NCBI RefSeq assembly: GCF_011290685.1
Contig: NZ_JAANYN010000011.1
Coordinates: 1 to 64,000, forward strand
Length of the DNA: 64,000 nt
Source: Cyclobacterium plantarum
GTDB taxonomy: Bacteria > Bacteroidota > Bacteroidia > Cytophagales > Cyclobacteriaceae
Direction: 5' to 3'
Shown: piece by piece, positions 17,353-26,014 of the stretch
How the letters are laid out: every line of letters starts with the position of its first letter
Numbering within the stretch: the stretch's first letter is position 1
Notes under the pieces: generated by a model
What the model saw: the letters and a program-made list of their open reading frames with translations, nothing else
Told to the model about the DNA's origin: nothing
The model's database searches: none
Made by a program: the position numbers and the translations under genes

Positions 17353-18066
17353 TTAAGGACTCCTTTTAACCAAACGAACGGTGTCCGAAAGCGGGCTGAT
17401 GGCGGGAACCCATTTTTTGGAGCGAATCCCCGCGTCGGCCTGGTTTTTAGGTATCACCTCTCCTTGCTCAGTCAAGTAGACCGGCTCATTGGCATAAAAC
17501 CATTTCATACCTGTATCTGTTAATTCTACAATCACTCCCCTTATGGCCCCTTCCATCCCCATTTCCACGGTCTGTTTGTACAGTTTGGCTCGGTAGCGGT
17601 TATAGGGATCCGTATTGATAGGACTGCCTCCTGACAAAATGATGGTGTTATTTTCATCCAACAGTAAAGTCTGCCCAGGACTATCGATTGATAGCCCATT
17701 CGCCTCAATTACCTTTCGCTCTGTATCGTAATAAAAGGGGTAATCCATCTTCCGGTCGGTAAACCAATACCGCTTGAACTGTTCGATATCTTCCGTGTCC
17801 TGCACCAGAAAAATATAGCCGATGGAATCCCTATCCATACTGCCCATTAAGCCATTCCAAACTTCCAGTTCCCGGTCAATTGAGGAGCCTTTTGGGTCCA
17901 ATACCGTCACCAATTTTAGGGGTTTTAGCAAGGGGTCGACTTTGGTTTGGCCACTAACTTTTATTGCATTTCCAGGTGGTTTGAAAATTTTGGAACCCCC
18001 GGCTTCCTGGGCATACCCGAAATGGGATAGCGCAAGGACTACTAAAAGTAAATAAAATCGTATCAT
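17353..18066 (-). CDS. Secreted thioredoxin-fold-like protein lacking CxxC
   Basis: A 237-residue protein with a signal peptide (1-19, ending GYAQ). The middle (SIGYIFLVQDTEDIEQFKRY, then DYPFYYDTERKVIEANGLS and GQTLLLDENNTIILSGGSP) follows the beta-alpha-beta order of redoxin/TlpA-type proteins found beside 6-bladed propeller lipoproteins in Bacteroidota. No CxxC is present at the expected N-terminal helix, so thiol redox activity is unlikely. The start codon follows directly after the stop of the upstream lipoprotein gene (TAA-ATG), indicating translational coupling. A fragment of a paralog lies at 13928-14001. Confidence 0.7.
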   Translation of the reverse strand: MIRFYLLLVVLALSHFGYAQEAGGSKIFKPPGNAIKVSGQTKVDPLLKPLKLVTVLDPKGSSIDRELEVWNGLMGSMDRDSIGYIFLVQDTEDIEQFKRYWFTDRKMDYPFYYDTERKVIEANGLSIDSPGQTLLLDENNTIILSGGSPINTDPYNRYRAKLYKQTVEMGMEGAIRGVIVELTDTGMKWFYANEPVYLTEQGEVIPKNQADAGIRSKKWVPAISPLSDTVRLVKRSP

Positions 18067-19164
18067 TTAAGGTTTGTTTAATGGATAGGCGATTAAACCG
18101 GGTTCTTTCTCAAAAGAAGCAGCATACAGCATTTTGGCTTGATCATCTACCGCGATGGAGCGGACATGCTGATCCAGTAGGTATCTTTTTACAGGCTTTC
18201 CTTCCCAATCCAACACAAATACCTCATTGGAAAGACCTGATTGGATGATGGTTTCCCGGGAAGTTTCATCGATGGTCTTCCCATTGTACAGGAAATAAAT
18301 ATGGTCGGCTGTCACCGCCACAGCTGTGTATTCAAAGGTAGATCCTTCCTTATCCACGACATGCATGCCCGTCGGGCCATGTTGCACATCCATTGGCGTA
18401 TCTCCCCAAGCATATTTATTGACTTCGATGGTATCCTGTAAAACGGTAAGAATCCCAAATTCCGGCACCCTGGACATGCCGTATACGGCCAAATTCTTTG
18501 TGGGGTGGTTCATAAAAAATGACTGGTTGGCCATCGCCATGGAGGGCCCTCCCGGATACTCACCCACTTCGATAAATTCCCCGCTTTCAATATTGTAGGC
18601 ACAAAATCGTTTGTGATGCATGCTGCCTACGATGTATCCATCCACATGGACGGTACTCCCCATAAAGCGCTTTTCCTGTTGATCGATGGTAAACTTCGCT
18701 GCGGGCTCATCCATGCCGCTTTTCAAGTCATCGATGTCATGGATGTAATAGTGTACCTGATCTGTCAGATAGAGCAGGTTTTCTTTCCGGTCCACCGAGA
18801 AATAAAAAGCATCGCTTAGCAACTGGTTAGGTCCCTCTCCCTTTTTTCCAAATGGCCTGACAGACTTGTCCCTCAAATTAATTAGTTTGTAGGTATACTC
18901 CCGATCCGGAAATTCATTGACCAGTATCAGGCTGTCAAAAAAAGTCATATTGAATAGGTAACTCAGCGGCTTTTCTCCTTCGGTCAAAGCTACCGTTTCT
19001 CCACTTAGCGCTACTACCTCTGTTTTCGAAAAGTACTCCCTGAAGTTTGCGCCAAGTGGGGGTTCCGAGCATGCGGTAAATAGGGCGATGCCAACAATAA
19101 GGGAGGGAAAGCCTGCCTGGGTTTTATGGACGGTCCAATTCAGAAGTCGGCTAATGGTATACAC
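18067..19164 (-). CDS. BF3164-like beta-propeller lipoprotein
   Basis: A 365-residue predicted lipoprotein. The N-terminal hydrophobic segment (about 18-32) ends in LFTACSEPP, a lipobox with Cys at about 32. The rest carries repeated propeller-blade patterns (SVRPFGKKGEGPNQL, DAFYFSVDRKENLLYLTD, NEVFVLDWEGKPVKRYLLD, VRSIAVDDQAKMLYAAS) typical of the BF3164-like/TolB-like six-blade family in Bacteroidota. A start at an internal Met is not obvious. It is the first gene of a three-gene secreted set reading leftward. Function unknown; propellers of this kind are thought to mediate binding in the periplasm or on the surface. Confidence 0.75.
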   Translation of the reverse strand: MYTISRLLNWTVHKTQAGFPSLIVGIALFTACSEPPLGANFREYFSKTEVVALSGETVALTEGEKPLSYLFNMTFFDSLILVNEFPDREYTYKLINLRDKSVRPFGKKGEGPNQLLSDAFYFSVDRKENLLYLTDQVHYYIHDIDDLKSGMDEPAAKFTIDQQEKRFMGSTVHVDGYIVGSMHHKRFCAYNIESGEFIEVGEYPGGPSMAMANQSFFMNHPTKNLAVYGMSRVPEFGILTVLQDTIEVNKYAWGDTPMDVQHGPTGMHVVDKEGSTFEYTAVAVTADHIYFLYNGKTIDETSRETIIQSGLSNEVFVLDWEGKPVKRYLLDQHVRSIAVDDQAKMLYAASFEKEPGLIAYPLNKP

Positions 19165-19321
19165 TTGGAGTATGATTTAGCGTTAGGCTAAGCGGCAGAT
19201 AGGGAGCCGAATAGATTCTTTCTCAATATATAACTAAATCGTTATAAATCAAATGCAATGGGTGGAAAGGGGCTTTCCTTACTATCGGTTTTCGTATCGT
19301 TCGCTGAAAATGAGCTGCTGC

Positions 19322-19750
19322 TACTGGGTGAAGTATGTCACTTCACCCTGCTATCATCGCTATCGTAGAAAGAAAAAAGCCGCCCTAAAGCCATTTGCAA
19401 TGGCTAAAGGTACACGTTTCCGGGAAAGATTTTTTAACGGTCTGTGCAACGGACCCGGCATTACAAATGCCTCGTCGGCGTTGAAAAATAGGATAAAAGG
19501 GATGTAGATGCAATCTACACCCAGACCAGTAAAAAGAATAGAGACTGGGTGAAGTATGTCACTTCACCCTGCTATCTTCGGTAACATAAACAGATAGGAA
19601 CCGCCCGAAAGCCATTTGAAATGGCTAAAACTGACCGTTTTATAGATAGAAATTCAATATAGCTTTTCAATGGATCCGGCATTACAAGTGCCCCGGTGCT
19701 CGTTCATCAGTGGATACCAGGGCTGTAATTGCAAACTCACCCAGCTCAGG
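19322..19750 (+). repeat. Second array of the ~220-bp hairpin repeat (one good, one decayed copy)
   Basis: Copies begin at 19323 and 19544 ('actgggtgaagtatgtcacttcaccc'), period 221, in the same orientation as the array at 13283. The first copy retains the H1, GCCATTTGCAATGGC and GGCATTACAAATGCC stems. The second keeps H1 and a slightly altered H2/H3 (GCCATTTGAAATGGC, GGCATTACAAGTGCC) but is otherwise diverged and ends in 'actcacccagct'. Noncoding. Confidence 0.75.
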
Positions 19751-19858
19751 GAAAATACAAAGGTGCCTCGTAAAGGGTTCTTGGTCTTGTTGACGGATAA
19801 GGAGAGGCCATTGAAAATGGCCTATTGGTGCATATTTTCTGTTTACAATTTCGAAAAT

Positions 19859-19889
19859 AGTTGGGCGAAGTTACAAACTTCGCCCAACT
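19859..19889. repeat. Perfect 12-bp stem hairpin
   Basis: AGTTGGGCGAAG (19859-19870) and CTTCGCCCAACT (19878-19889) form an exact 12-bp stem with a 7-nt loop (ttacaaa). It sits just beyond the second repeat array and shares the 'gggcgaag/gggtgaag' style of that family's first hairpin. There is no T-run, so a terminator role is uncertain. Confidence 0.65.
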
Positions 19890-20198
19890 TAGGGGACCAG
19901 GATAAGCGGTAATTCGTGAATCCAGATTTTATTGTTTAGTATCGGTTGAATGGCTAAGATGCATGGTACTGAAAAAGCTAGTTGATATTTCTCAAAATTT
20001 TTCTATATTTAAGGAAGTTAAATCCGCCGCCCAAAGGGTAAATAACCGCAATGCCTGCGGTTAGCCAGTAGTATCGGGTATTTGACAGAAAACCAAGATC
20101 ATTACAAAAATGGCAGGACAATGAACTAACGAGAGTAGTTTTTACCCATATCAGTAAAACAAGTGTAAAATTTGTGTATTTTTACCCTTATTGGATGT

Positions 20199-21311
20199 AT
20201 GAGCGTAAAACTTACCCTTGATAAAATGGGCGAATTTGACAGAGAAATACCATACAATGACCTGCCGCTGCTACCGCCAAAAGCAGACATTGAAACCAAA
20301 ACAATACTTCGAAAGACTATTTCTGCAGGGAGAGCACTGGCAATGCTGAACGGAACATTGATGAATTTGCCCAACCCTACTTTGTTTTTAGATACAATAT
20401 ACTTACAGGAGGCAAAGGCAAGTTCTGAGGTGGAAAATATTATTACCACCAATGACGAACTTTACAAATCAATGGTAGCGGACAAAAAAGTGGGAAACGC
20501 TGCAACTAAAGAAGTGCTGAGTTACAAAGAGGCACTTTGGTTGGGTCTGGAACAGCTCAAAAAAAAGCCATTTATTACGACAAACCTTTGTATAAAAATA
20601 GTCCAGTGCGTTAAAGGAAATAAAGCTTCTATACGTGTTACACCAGGAACAACATTGAGCAACACGCAAGGGGAAGTGATCTATACTCCGCCAAGTGGGG
20701 AAACCGTTATCCGTGATAAATTAGCGAATCTGGAAAAATTTATCAACGAGGATAACAGCATTGACCCTTTAATAAAAATGGCTTTAATGCACTATCAATT
20801 TGAAGCTATACACCCTTTTTCTGATGGTAACGGAAGAGCAGGACGTATTTTATTACTGCTATATCTCAAATTATCAGGTTTATTGGACACACCAGCCATA
20901 TATTTGAGTGGATATATCATCAAAAATAAAACGGAATACTATCAAAGATTGCAGGATGTCACCGAAAATGGCGAATGGGAAGTCTACCTTTTATATATGT
21001 TGGATATGATTGAAGAGACAGCAAGGAAAGGCTTGGAAAGATTGAATAAAATCATAACAACAATGGATGCAATTGGAAGCGAAATCAAAATGAAACTACC
21101 AAAAATATATTCCAAAGATTTAATAGAGATTTTATTTCGTTTACCATACACCAAACGTCAACATTTGATTGACGAAAAACTAGGTAATCCGAAAACAGTT
21201 GGGAATTACTTGCTAGCATTGGAGAAAAACGGATTTTTACAATCAGTGAGGGTTGGTAAAGAAAAATTATACCTTAACAATCACTTGCTGAAAATATTGG
21301 AAGAAAAATAA
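20199..21311 (+). CDS. Class II Fic-family protein (AMPylator-type)
   Basis: A 370-residue Fic protein from the ATG at 20199. Fic enzymes transfer AMP or other nucleotide parts onto target proteins. The catalytic motif HPFSDGNGRAGR fits HPFx(D/E)GNGRxxR exactly. The N-terminal segment SSEVENI fits the (S/T)xxxE(G/N) inhibitory helix of class II Fic proteins, which blocks the ATP site until relieved. The ~90 C-terminal residues look like a winged helix (YSKDLIEILFRLPYTKRQHL, VGNYLLALEKNGFLQSVRVG). The gene is more AT-rich than its neighbours and stands alone after a repeat array, suggesting acquisition. No Fic-specific antitoxin is adjacent; the inhibitory helix is internal. Confidence 0.92.
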   Translation: MSVKLTLDKMGEFDREIPYNDLPLLPPKADIETKTILRKTISAGRALAMLNGTLMNLPNPTLFLDTIYLQEAKASSEVENIITTNDELYKSMVADKKVGNAATKEVLSYKEALWLGLEQLKKKPFITTNLCIKIVQCVKGNKASIRVTPGTTLSNTQGEVIYTPPSGETVIRDKLANLEKFINEDNSIDPLIKMALMHYQFEAIHPFSDGNGRAGRILLLLYLKLSGLLDTPAIYLSGYIIKNKTEYYQRLQDVTENGEWEVYLLYMLDMIEETARKGLERLNKIITTMDAIGSEIKMKLPKIYSKDLIEILFRLPYTKRQHLIDEKLGNPKTVGNYLLALEKNGFLQSVRVGKEKLYLNNHLLKILEEK

Positions 21312-21694
21312 CAGCAGGTAATAACACCTATACGCAATGCCCTTCGGGACACCGCGCATAGCCAAGCCAGACAGCGTTGAGCTAATCCTCCCAAAACGGC
21401 ATGCAACAACGAAAGATTGCATTCATTCAGGTAAGGCAGACTCCGGATTCCAAAAGATCCCTGCTTCCGCCCCTACCATCAGCACAGTGCAGGATGGTTG
21501 CTTTTTTGTTTTACCGTACTTTTAAAATGAGTTTAAGTAAACAGAGGATTACCTTCCCGGTAAGCCGCCCAGCATCGGAATGGAAAAGTTTGGTATGAAA
21601 ATACTGGCGAATTACCTTCTGATGCTTATCTTTATCTGCTGTTGCCAACAAAGGCAGCCTTATTTTGTTAGATAGCCAATAACACCTGCCCTGA
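21312..21694. other. Intergenic stretch before the lut operon
   Basis: No standard gene. The first ~160 bp after the Fic stop is GC-richer than the Fic gene and shows no repeat seen elsewhere in the window. A 26-codon frame at 21595-21675 reads MKILANYLLMLIFICCCQQR and then stops 20 nt before lutA. It looks like a lipoprotein signal peptide with a lipobox-like Cys cluster, either a leader peptide or the stub of a lost gene. Confidence 0.4.
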
Positions 21695-22423
21695 ATGAAA
21701 GTCGGATTATTTATTCCCTGTTACGTAGAGCAATTTTACCCCAATGCAGCCATTGCCAGCCTTCAGTTACTGGAAAAAGCCGGAGTGACAGTGGAATACC
21801 CCCTTGAACAAACCTGCTGCGGTCAACCAATGGCCAATTCCGGTTACCAGCAGTATGGAGAGGGTGCTGCCCAATTGTTTCGTAAAAATTTTGAAGCCTA
21901 CGATTATGTGGTTTGCCCTTCCGGTAGCTGTACCCTGCATGCGAAAGAACATATTCTTTCAGACCAGGAAGGCGGACCCAAAATATATGAGTTGTGTGAA
22001 TTTCTTACCGATGTACTACAGGTAAAAACCCTGGATGCCAGCTTCCCTTTTCGTGTTGGTTTGCATGCCAGTTGCCACGGTTTAAGGGGTCTGCACCTGG
22101 CCAAGCCTTCCGAGTTGATGATACCGGAATTTAACAAACCGCTGGGATTGCTGGAGATGGTCAAGGACATAGACCTGGTTCAGCTGACAAGAAAGGACGA
22201 ATGCTGTGGCTTCGGCGGTACATTTGCCGTTTTTGAAGAGGCCGTTTCTGTCGACATGGGCAGGGACCGCATCAAAGACCACGAACAACAAGGGGTTCAG
22301 GTAATTACCGGAGCAGACATGTCCTGCCTCATGCACCTGGAAGGCCTGCTTCGCAGAGAAAAGAAAACCATCAAAGTCATGCACATTGCAGAGATATTGA
22401 ATGGGCATACACCCGAAAATTAA
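21695..22423 (+). CDS. lutA: LutA-type iron-sulfur oxidoreductase subunit
   Basis: A 242-residue subunit of the three-part L-lactate dehydrogenase (LutABC/LldEFG), which oxidises lactate to pyruvate. It carries two CCG-type motifs, EQTCCGQP (about 36-43) and KDECCGFGG (about 169-177), which bind an iron-sulfur cluster, and VCPSGSC between them. Cytoplasmic, membrane-associated complex. The next gene, lutB, may start inside its end. No lactate permease or LutR/LldR regulator is adjacent. Confidence 0.94.
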   Translation: MKVGLFIPCYVEQFYPNAAIASLQLLEKAGVTVEYPLEQTCCGQPMANSGYQQYGEGAAQLFRKNFEAYDYVVCPSGSCTLHAKEHILSDQEGGPKIYELCEFLTDVLQVKTLDASFPFRVGLHASCHGLRGLHLAKPSELMIPEFNKPLGLLEMVKDIDLVQLTRKDECCGFGGTFAVFEEAVSVDMGRDRIKDHEQQGVQVITGADMSCLMHLEGLLRREKKTIKVMHIAEILNGHTPEN

Positions 22424-22436
22424 AGACCGATACCGA

Positions 22437-23813
22437 ATGAAACTTCCTCAGACACATGCGGATGCTGCAGCCGAATTCCTGAAAGACACTGACAGGAGCC
22501 ATTGGCACGATGACACCCTCTGGCATGTCAGAAGCAAAAGAGACGCCTCTGCGCAGAAAATTCCGGAATGGGAACAATTGCGTACCCTGGCTTCCCAGAT
22601 CAAGGACCATGTGCTCTCCAATCTCGATACCCTGCTGCTTCAGTTTGAAAAAAATGCGCAAGCCAACGGCATAGAGGTACTGTGGGCCAAAGATGCCCAA
22701 GAGCACAATGAGCATGTTTTGCGTATCCTGGAGGAAAACCAGGTGAAGCAGCTGGTAAAAAGCAAATCCATCCTGACGGAAGAATGCGGTTTAAACCATT
22801 TCCTGGAGGACAAAGGCTACGACGTGGTCGACACGGATCTAGGTGAGCGCATCATTCAGTTTAACAAGCAGGTGCCCAGCCATATCGTGATGCCGGCCAT
22901 TCACCTGAAGAAAAAAGAAATCGGGGATATTTTTCACAAACACCTGGGCACTGAGGCCGGTTCGGACGATCCCCAATACCTCACTGAGGCAGCCCGGCAG
23001 CATTTGAGGCAAAAATTCATCCAAGCCCATGCGGCCATTACCGGTGTAAACTTCGGTATTGCCGAAACCGGTGGCTTTGTGGTCTGTACCAATGAGGGCA
23101 ATGCCGATATGGGTACCCACCTGGCCGATATCCACATTGCCTGCATGGGCATAGAAAAATTGATTCCCAGAGCTGCAGATTTGGGGGTGTTCCTCAGGCT
23201 GTTGGCACGCAGTGCTACCGGACAGAGCATTACCAATTACAACTCGCATTTCCACCGGCCCAGGAAAGACAAGAAAATGTACCTGATTTTGGTAGATAAT
23301 GGTAGGACAAAGCAATTGGGCAGAGAAGATTTCAGAAATTCTCTTAAGTGTATCCGTTGTGGTGCCTGCATGAATACCTGCCCCATTTACCGCAGGAGCA
23401 GTGGATTCAGCTATAACTCTACCGTACCGGGTCCTATTGGTTCCATACTCTCTCCGGGTATGGACCTGAAGAAACACAGTACGCTGCCCTTTGCCTCCAC
23501 CCTTTGTGGCTCCTGTTCGGATGTATGTCCAGTAAAGATCAATATCCACGAACAGCTGTACAAGTGGCGGCAGGTGATCACCAAAGAAGGCCCTTCCCAG
23601 CCATCCAAAAAATGGGCCATGCGCTTTGGAGGAAATGTAATGTCCAAACCCAAACTCTTTGACCTGATGGGCAAAATGGCCCGAAAGTCGCTTTCCATCA
23701 GCCCCAGAGGCTTTGTCTACAACAGTTTCAATGCCTGGGGTAAACACCGGGAACTACCGGAGGTACCGAAGGAAAGTTTCAAAGATTGGTACAAGAAAAA
23801 CAGGAATAAATGA
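22437..23813 (+). CDS. lutB: LutB-type iron-sulfur oxidoreductase subunit
   Basis: The LutB (YkgF) subunit. An N-terminal LUD domain (about 1-300, with IAETGGFVVCTNEGN and PRAADLGVFLRLLARSATGQ) is followed by a ferredoxin domain with two 4Fe-4S motifs: CIRCGACMNTCP and, about 50 residues later, CGSCSDVCP. The ATG at 22437 gives 458 residues, the usual start region. A frame-open ATG at 22401 would add 12 residues and overlap lutA. It ends in a 4-nt ATGA overlap with lutC, so the operon is tightly coupled. Confidence 0.94.
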   Translation: MKLPQTHADAAAEFLKDTDRSHWHDDTLWHVRSKRDASAQKIPEWEQLRTLASQIKDHVLSNLDTLLLQFEKNAQANGIEVLWAKDAQEHNEHVLRILEENQVKQLVKSKSILTEECGLNHFLEDKGYDVVDTDLGERIIQFNKQVPSHIVMPAIHLKKKEIGDIFHKHLGTEAGSDDPQYLTEAARQHLRQKFIQAHAAITGVNFGIAETGGFVVCTNEGNADMGTHLADIHIACMGIEKLIPRAADLGVFLRLLARSATGQSITNYNSHFHRPRKDKKMYLILVDNGRTKQLGREDFRNSLKCIRCGACMNTCPIYRRSSGFSYNSTVPGPIGSILSPGMDLKKHSTLPFASTLCGSCSDVCPVKINIHEQLYKWRQVITKEGPSQPSKKWAMRFGGNVMSKPKLFDLMGKMARKSLSISPRGFVYNSFNAWGKHRELPEVPKESFKDWYKKNRNK

Positions 23814-24388
23814 GCAGTAAAGAAAGCATTTTAGCAGCCATACAAAAAAATAAACCGGATTTGCTTCCCCTGCCGGAGCATCCGGAGTTTCCCGTTGAAG
23901 GCGATCTGGTGGAACGGTATAAAAGCAGTATCAAATCAAATGGTGGTGAGGCACTGGAGGTGAGTGATCCTGCCGAAATCCGGGATTACCTGGAATTACA
24001 TTTCCAGGACAGCCAAATGATTCTCTCCCTTTCCGAAGTGGTGAAGGGGAATTACGATATCGCTCTGGCAGAAGATCCTCATGACCTGGAACATGTAGAA
24101 TTAGCTATTCTGGAAGGAGAATGGGGCGTGGCAGAAAATGCGGCCATCTGGCTTCCTGAGGAAAGCCTGAAACACCGTGCCCTCCCATTTATTGCCCAGC
24201 ACCTGATCGTTTTGTTAAAGAAGGACCGGTTACTGGGCAATATGCATGAGGTATATCAATCGATCAATGTATCGGATTCCGGCTATGGAGTATTTATCGC
24301 CGGACCCTCCAAGACTGCCGATATTGAGCAATCATTGGTTATCGGGGCACATGGTCCCCGCAGCATGACCGTTTTCTTGCTGGATTAA
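23810..24388 (+). CDS. lutC: LutC-type LUD-domain subunit
   Basis: A 192-residue LUD-domain protein (LutC/YkgG), the third part of the lactate-utilisation complex. The core signatures WGVAENAAIWLPEE (about 103-116) and the C-terminal SGYGVFIAGPSKTADIEQSL with VIGAHGPRSMTVFLLD match the family. The start overlaps the lutB stop by 4 nt. The 3' end overlaps the convergent sugar-isomerase-like gene by 4 nt. Confidence 0.93.
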   Translation: MSSKESILAAIQKNKPDLLPLPEHPEFPVEGDLVERYKSSIKSNGGEALEVSDPAEIRDYLELHFQDSQMILSLSEVVKGNYDIALAEDPHDLEHVELAILEGEWGVAENAAIWLPEESLKHRALPFIAQHLIVLLKKDRLLGNMHEVYQSINVSDSGYGVFIAGPSKTADIEQSLVIGAHGPRSMTVFLLD

Positions 24389-25338
24389 ACGGAAAAGGAG
24401 CCTTGAAGTGCCGCTTCAGTAGCCTCAAGCTGCTCCCTGACTTCCACAATGCTTTCCCATTCCCGACCTGCTTCACCGTATTCAATGCCACACCAGGAGT
24501 GGTAATCTGCTTTCAGCACAATGCGCATCATTTTTTCATAGTCCAAAGGAGACTGATTGCCTTTACCATCCCATACAGTTGTTTTCACACTGACTCCCTG
24601 GGCATAGGGCATCAATTCCTTTACCCCTTTGTAAGAATCATAGGAAATGGGATTACCATCGTTAGGACTGATCTGGAAATTGCCAAAATCCGGTAAGGTG
24701 CCTGCCCGGGGATGATCAGCAGCTTTCATTACGCCAGATAGCCATTTGCCGTTGCTGGAAAAGCCTCCGTGATTTTCAATGGTGACACCAATATCCATGG
24801 TATCGGCAAATTCACAAAGTTGCCTCAAACCATCTGCTACCAGTTTCTGGGATTCGCTAAATGCTTTTCTGTCCTGGCTGTATTCGACAGAAGAGTATCC
24901 ATTTACCCGGATGGCATGGCAACCCAGGAACTTGGCGGCTTCCACCCATTTTTTGTGGTTTTCTACTGTTTCCATACGTTCAGCGGCATCAGCGGCTCCG
25001 AGCTGCCCTTCCCTGTCACACATGATCAATACCGAAGTTACTCCCTCTCCTTCTGCCCGACTTTTCATTTCCCTGAGGTAGCTCATGTCTTTGGCCTTGT
25101 CCATAAAAAACTGGTTGACATATTCCACGGCATGAATGCCATGTTTTTTGGCCAGCATCGGAAAGTCCAGGTGATCCATTTTTTTGGAAAAAAGGAGCTT
25201 GTTGACTGACCATTCGGCCAGGGATATTTTGTACAAGGATGCTTTGGGCGATAAAGCAAAAGCCTCACTTCCCAGGCCCAAACCGAAAAAAGCGGTAGCT
25301 AATCCGGTTTTTTTGATAAAATCTCTTCTGTTATGCAT
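24385..25338 (-). CDS. Exported sugar phosphate isomerase/epimerase-like protein
   Basis: A 317-residue xylose-isomerase-like TIM-barrel protein (AP_endonuc_2 fold). The N-terminus, NRRDFIKKTGLATAFFGLGL, is a twin-arginine (Tat) signal, so it is folded in the cytoplasm and then exported. Barrel motifs include HGIHAVEYVNQF, CHAIRVNGYS, GVTIENHGGFSS (metal-ligand Glu/His region), TLPDFGNF and HSWCGIEYGE. Related Tat-exported epimerase-like proteins are common in Bacteroidota and act on unknown carbohydrates. It is convergent with lutC. Confidence 0.88.
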   Translation of the reverse strand: MHNRRDFIKKTGLATAFFGLGLGSEAFALSPKASLYKISLAEWSVNKLLFSKKMDHLDFPMLAKKHGIHAVEYVNQFFMDKAKDMSYLREMKSRAEGEGVTSVLIMCDREGQLGAADAAERMETVENHKKWVEAAKFLGCHAIRVNGYSSVEYSQDRKAFSESQKLVADGLRQLCEFADTMDIGVTIENHGGFSSNGKWLSGVMKAADHPRAGTLPDFGNFQISPNDGNPISYDSYKGVKELMPYAQGVSVKTTVWDGKGNQSPLDYEKMMRIVLKADYHSWCGIEYGEAGREWESIVEVREQLEATEAALQGSFSV

Positions 25339-25434
25339 GTTTTTTTGAATAAATGATGCTACCTGTAAATATAGGAATTCAAGATACTACATTTATTTTT
25401 TAACAACAATGCCTTTCAGAAGATCGGGTTAGCT

Positions 25435-26007
25435 TTAGGGAGCCAGCCAACTGCCTGCCCAGGAATTTTCCTTCCTTTTGAAAATTGCCCTCAAATGGCG
25501 CAATCCATCGAGCTGCAGACATTCCACTATTTTGGGCTGAATTTCCAGCACTACGAAATGGCTGTCGTCTTTTTCTTCATCCCAGTTATGGGCATCTGTT
25601 GGGGCATCAATCTCTTTTGCGGGATCAATGCTGGCCTGATAGGCTTTCCGGGCCTCTCCCTGTACTTTTTGCCAATGTTTTTGACTTATCTTGTTTTGAT
25701 GATGGATGGCAGTGGTACCATGCACCTTTACCTGACAGCGTTTTTTGGGATGGTAAAACAAAAGGCTTAAGGTTGGATTTTTGTTGAGCTGCACTATTTT
25801 TTGGCTACGGCTATCGGTATAGCAGTAAAATTGATGCTGTTCATCCATTTCACGTAATACCACATACCGCATATCGGGCTGATCGCCTGAAAGGGTGGCC
25901 AACGTGACAAAGCGAAAAGGATGTTTCTTATCCAGTACAGCGCGATGCAATTCATGCATTACCGTTTCCCAAATACCGTCCAACGAATCCGTTTCTTTAA
26001 AAAGCAT
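25435..26007 (-). CDS. Pyridoxamine 5'-phosphate oxidase-like flavoprotein
   Basis: A 190-residue protein from the ATG at 26007; a longer frame to 26046 would overlap the ATPase gene. The split-barrel FMN-binding pattern is visible: FRFVTLATLSGDQPDMRYVVLRE (about 30-52), FYCYTDSRSQKIVQLNKNP and SLLFYHPKKRCQVKVHGTT. The final WLAP differs from the RLxP of true PdxH. It belongs to the PNPOx-like group whose substrates are mostly unknown. It starts 7 nt after the P-type ATPase stop, so the two are probably co-transcribed. Confidence 0.85.
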   Translation of the reverse strand: MLFKETDSLDGIWETVMHELHRAVLDKKHPFRFVTLATLSGDQPDMRYVVLREMDEQHQFYCYTDSRSQKIVQLNKNPTLSLLFYHPKKRCQVKVHGTTAIHHQNKISQKHWQKVQGEARKAYQASIDPAKEIDAPTDAHNWDEEKDDSHFVVLEIQPKIVECLQLDGLRHLRAIFKRKENSWAGSWLAP

Positions 26008-26014
26008 GTTTTTT

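Larger units (their letters stand above)
19165..20198. other. Gene-free stretch with second hairpin-repeat array
   Basis: No gene. Bases 19322-19750 hold two more copies of the ~220-bp hairpin repeat, followed by additional hairpins at 19800-19890. Bases 19900-20198 are AT-rich, with a small hairpin AACCGCA-atgcc-TGCGGTT at 20044-20062, and contain the presumed promoter of the Fic gene. Confidence 0.55.

Noticed and set aside
19253-19507. 84-aa frame through the second repeat array
   Set aside because: It translates the hairpin repeat itself and changes with each copy; not a conserved protein.
21312-21470. Integron attC site after the Fic gene
   Set aside because: One GTTGAGC-like core was seen, but the opposing core and paired internal boxes are absent and no integrase is present.
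22839-23747. 302-aa minus-strand frame opposite lutB
   Set aside because: Antisense of the LUD and iron-sulfur domains; the match to LutB on the plus strand is decisive.
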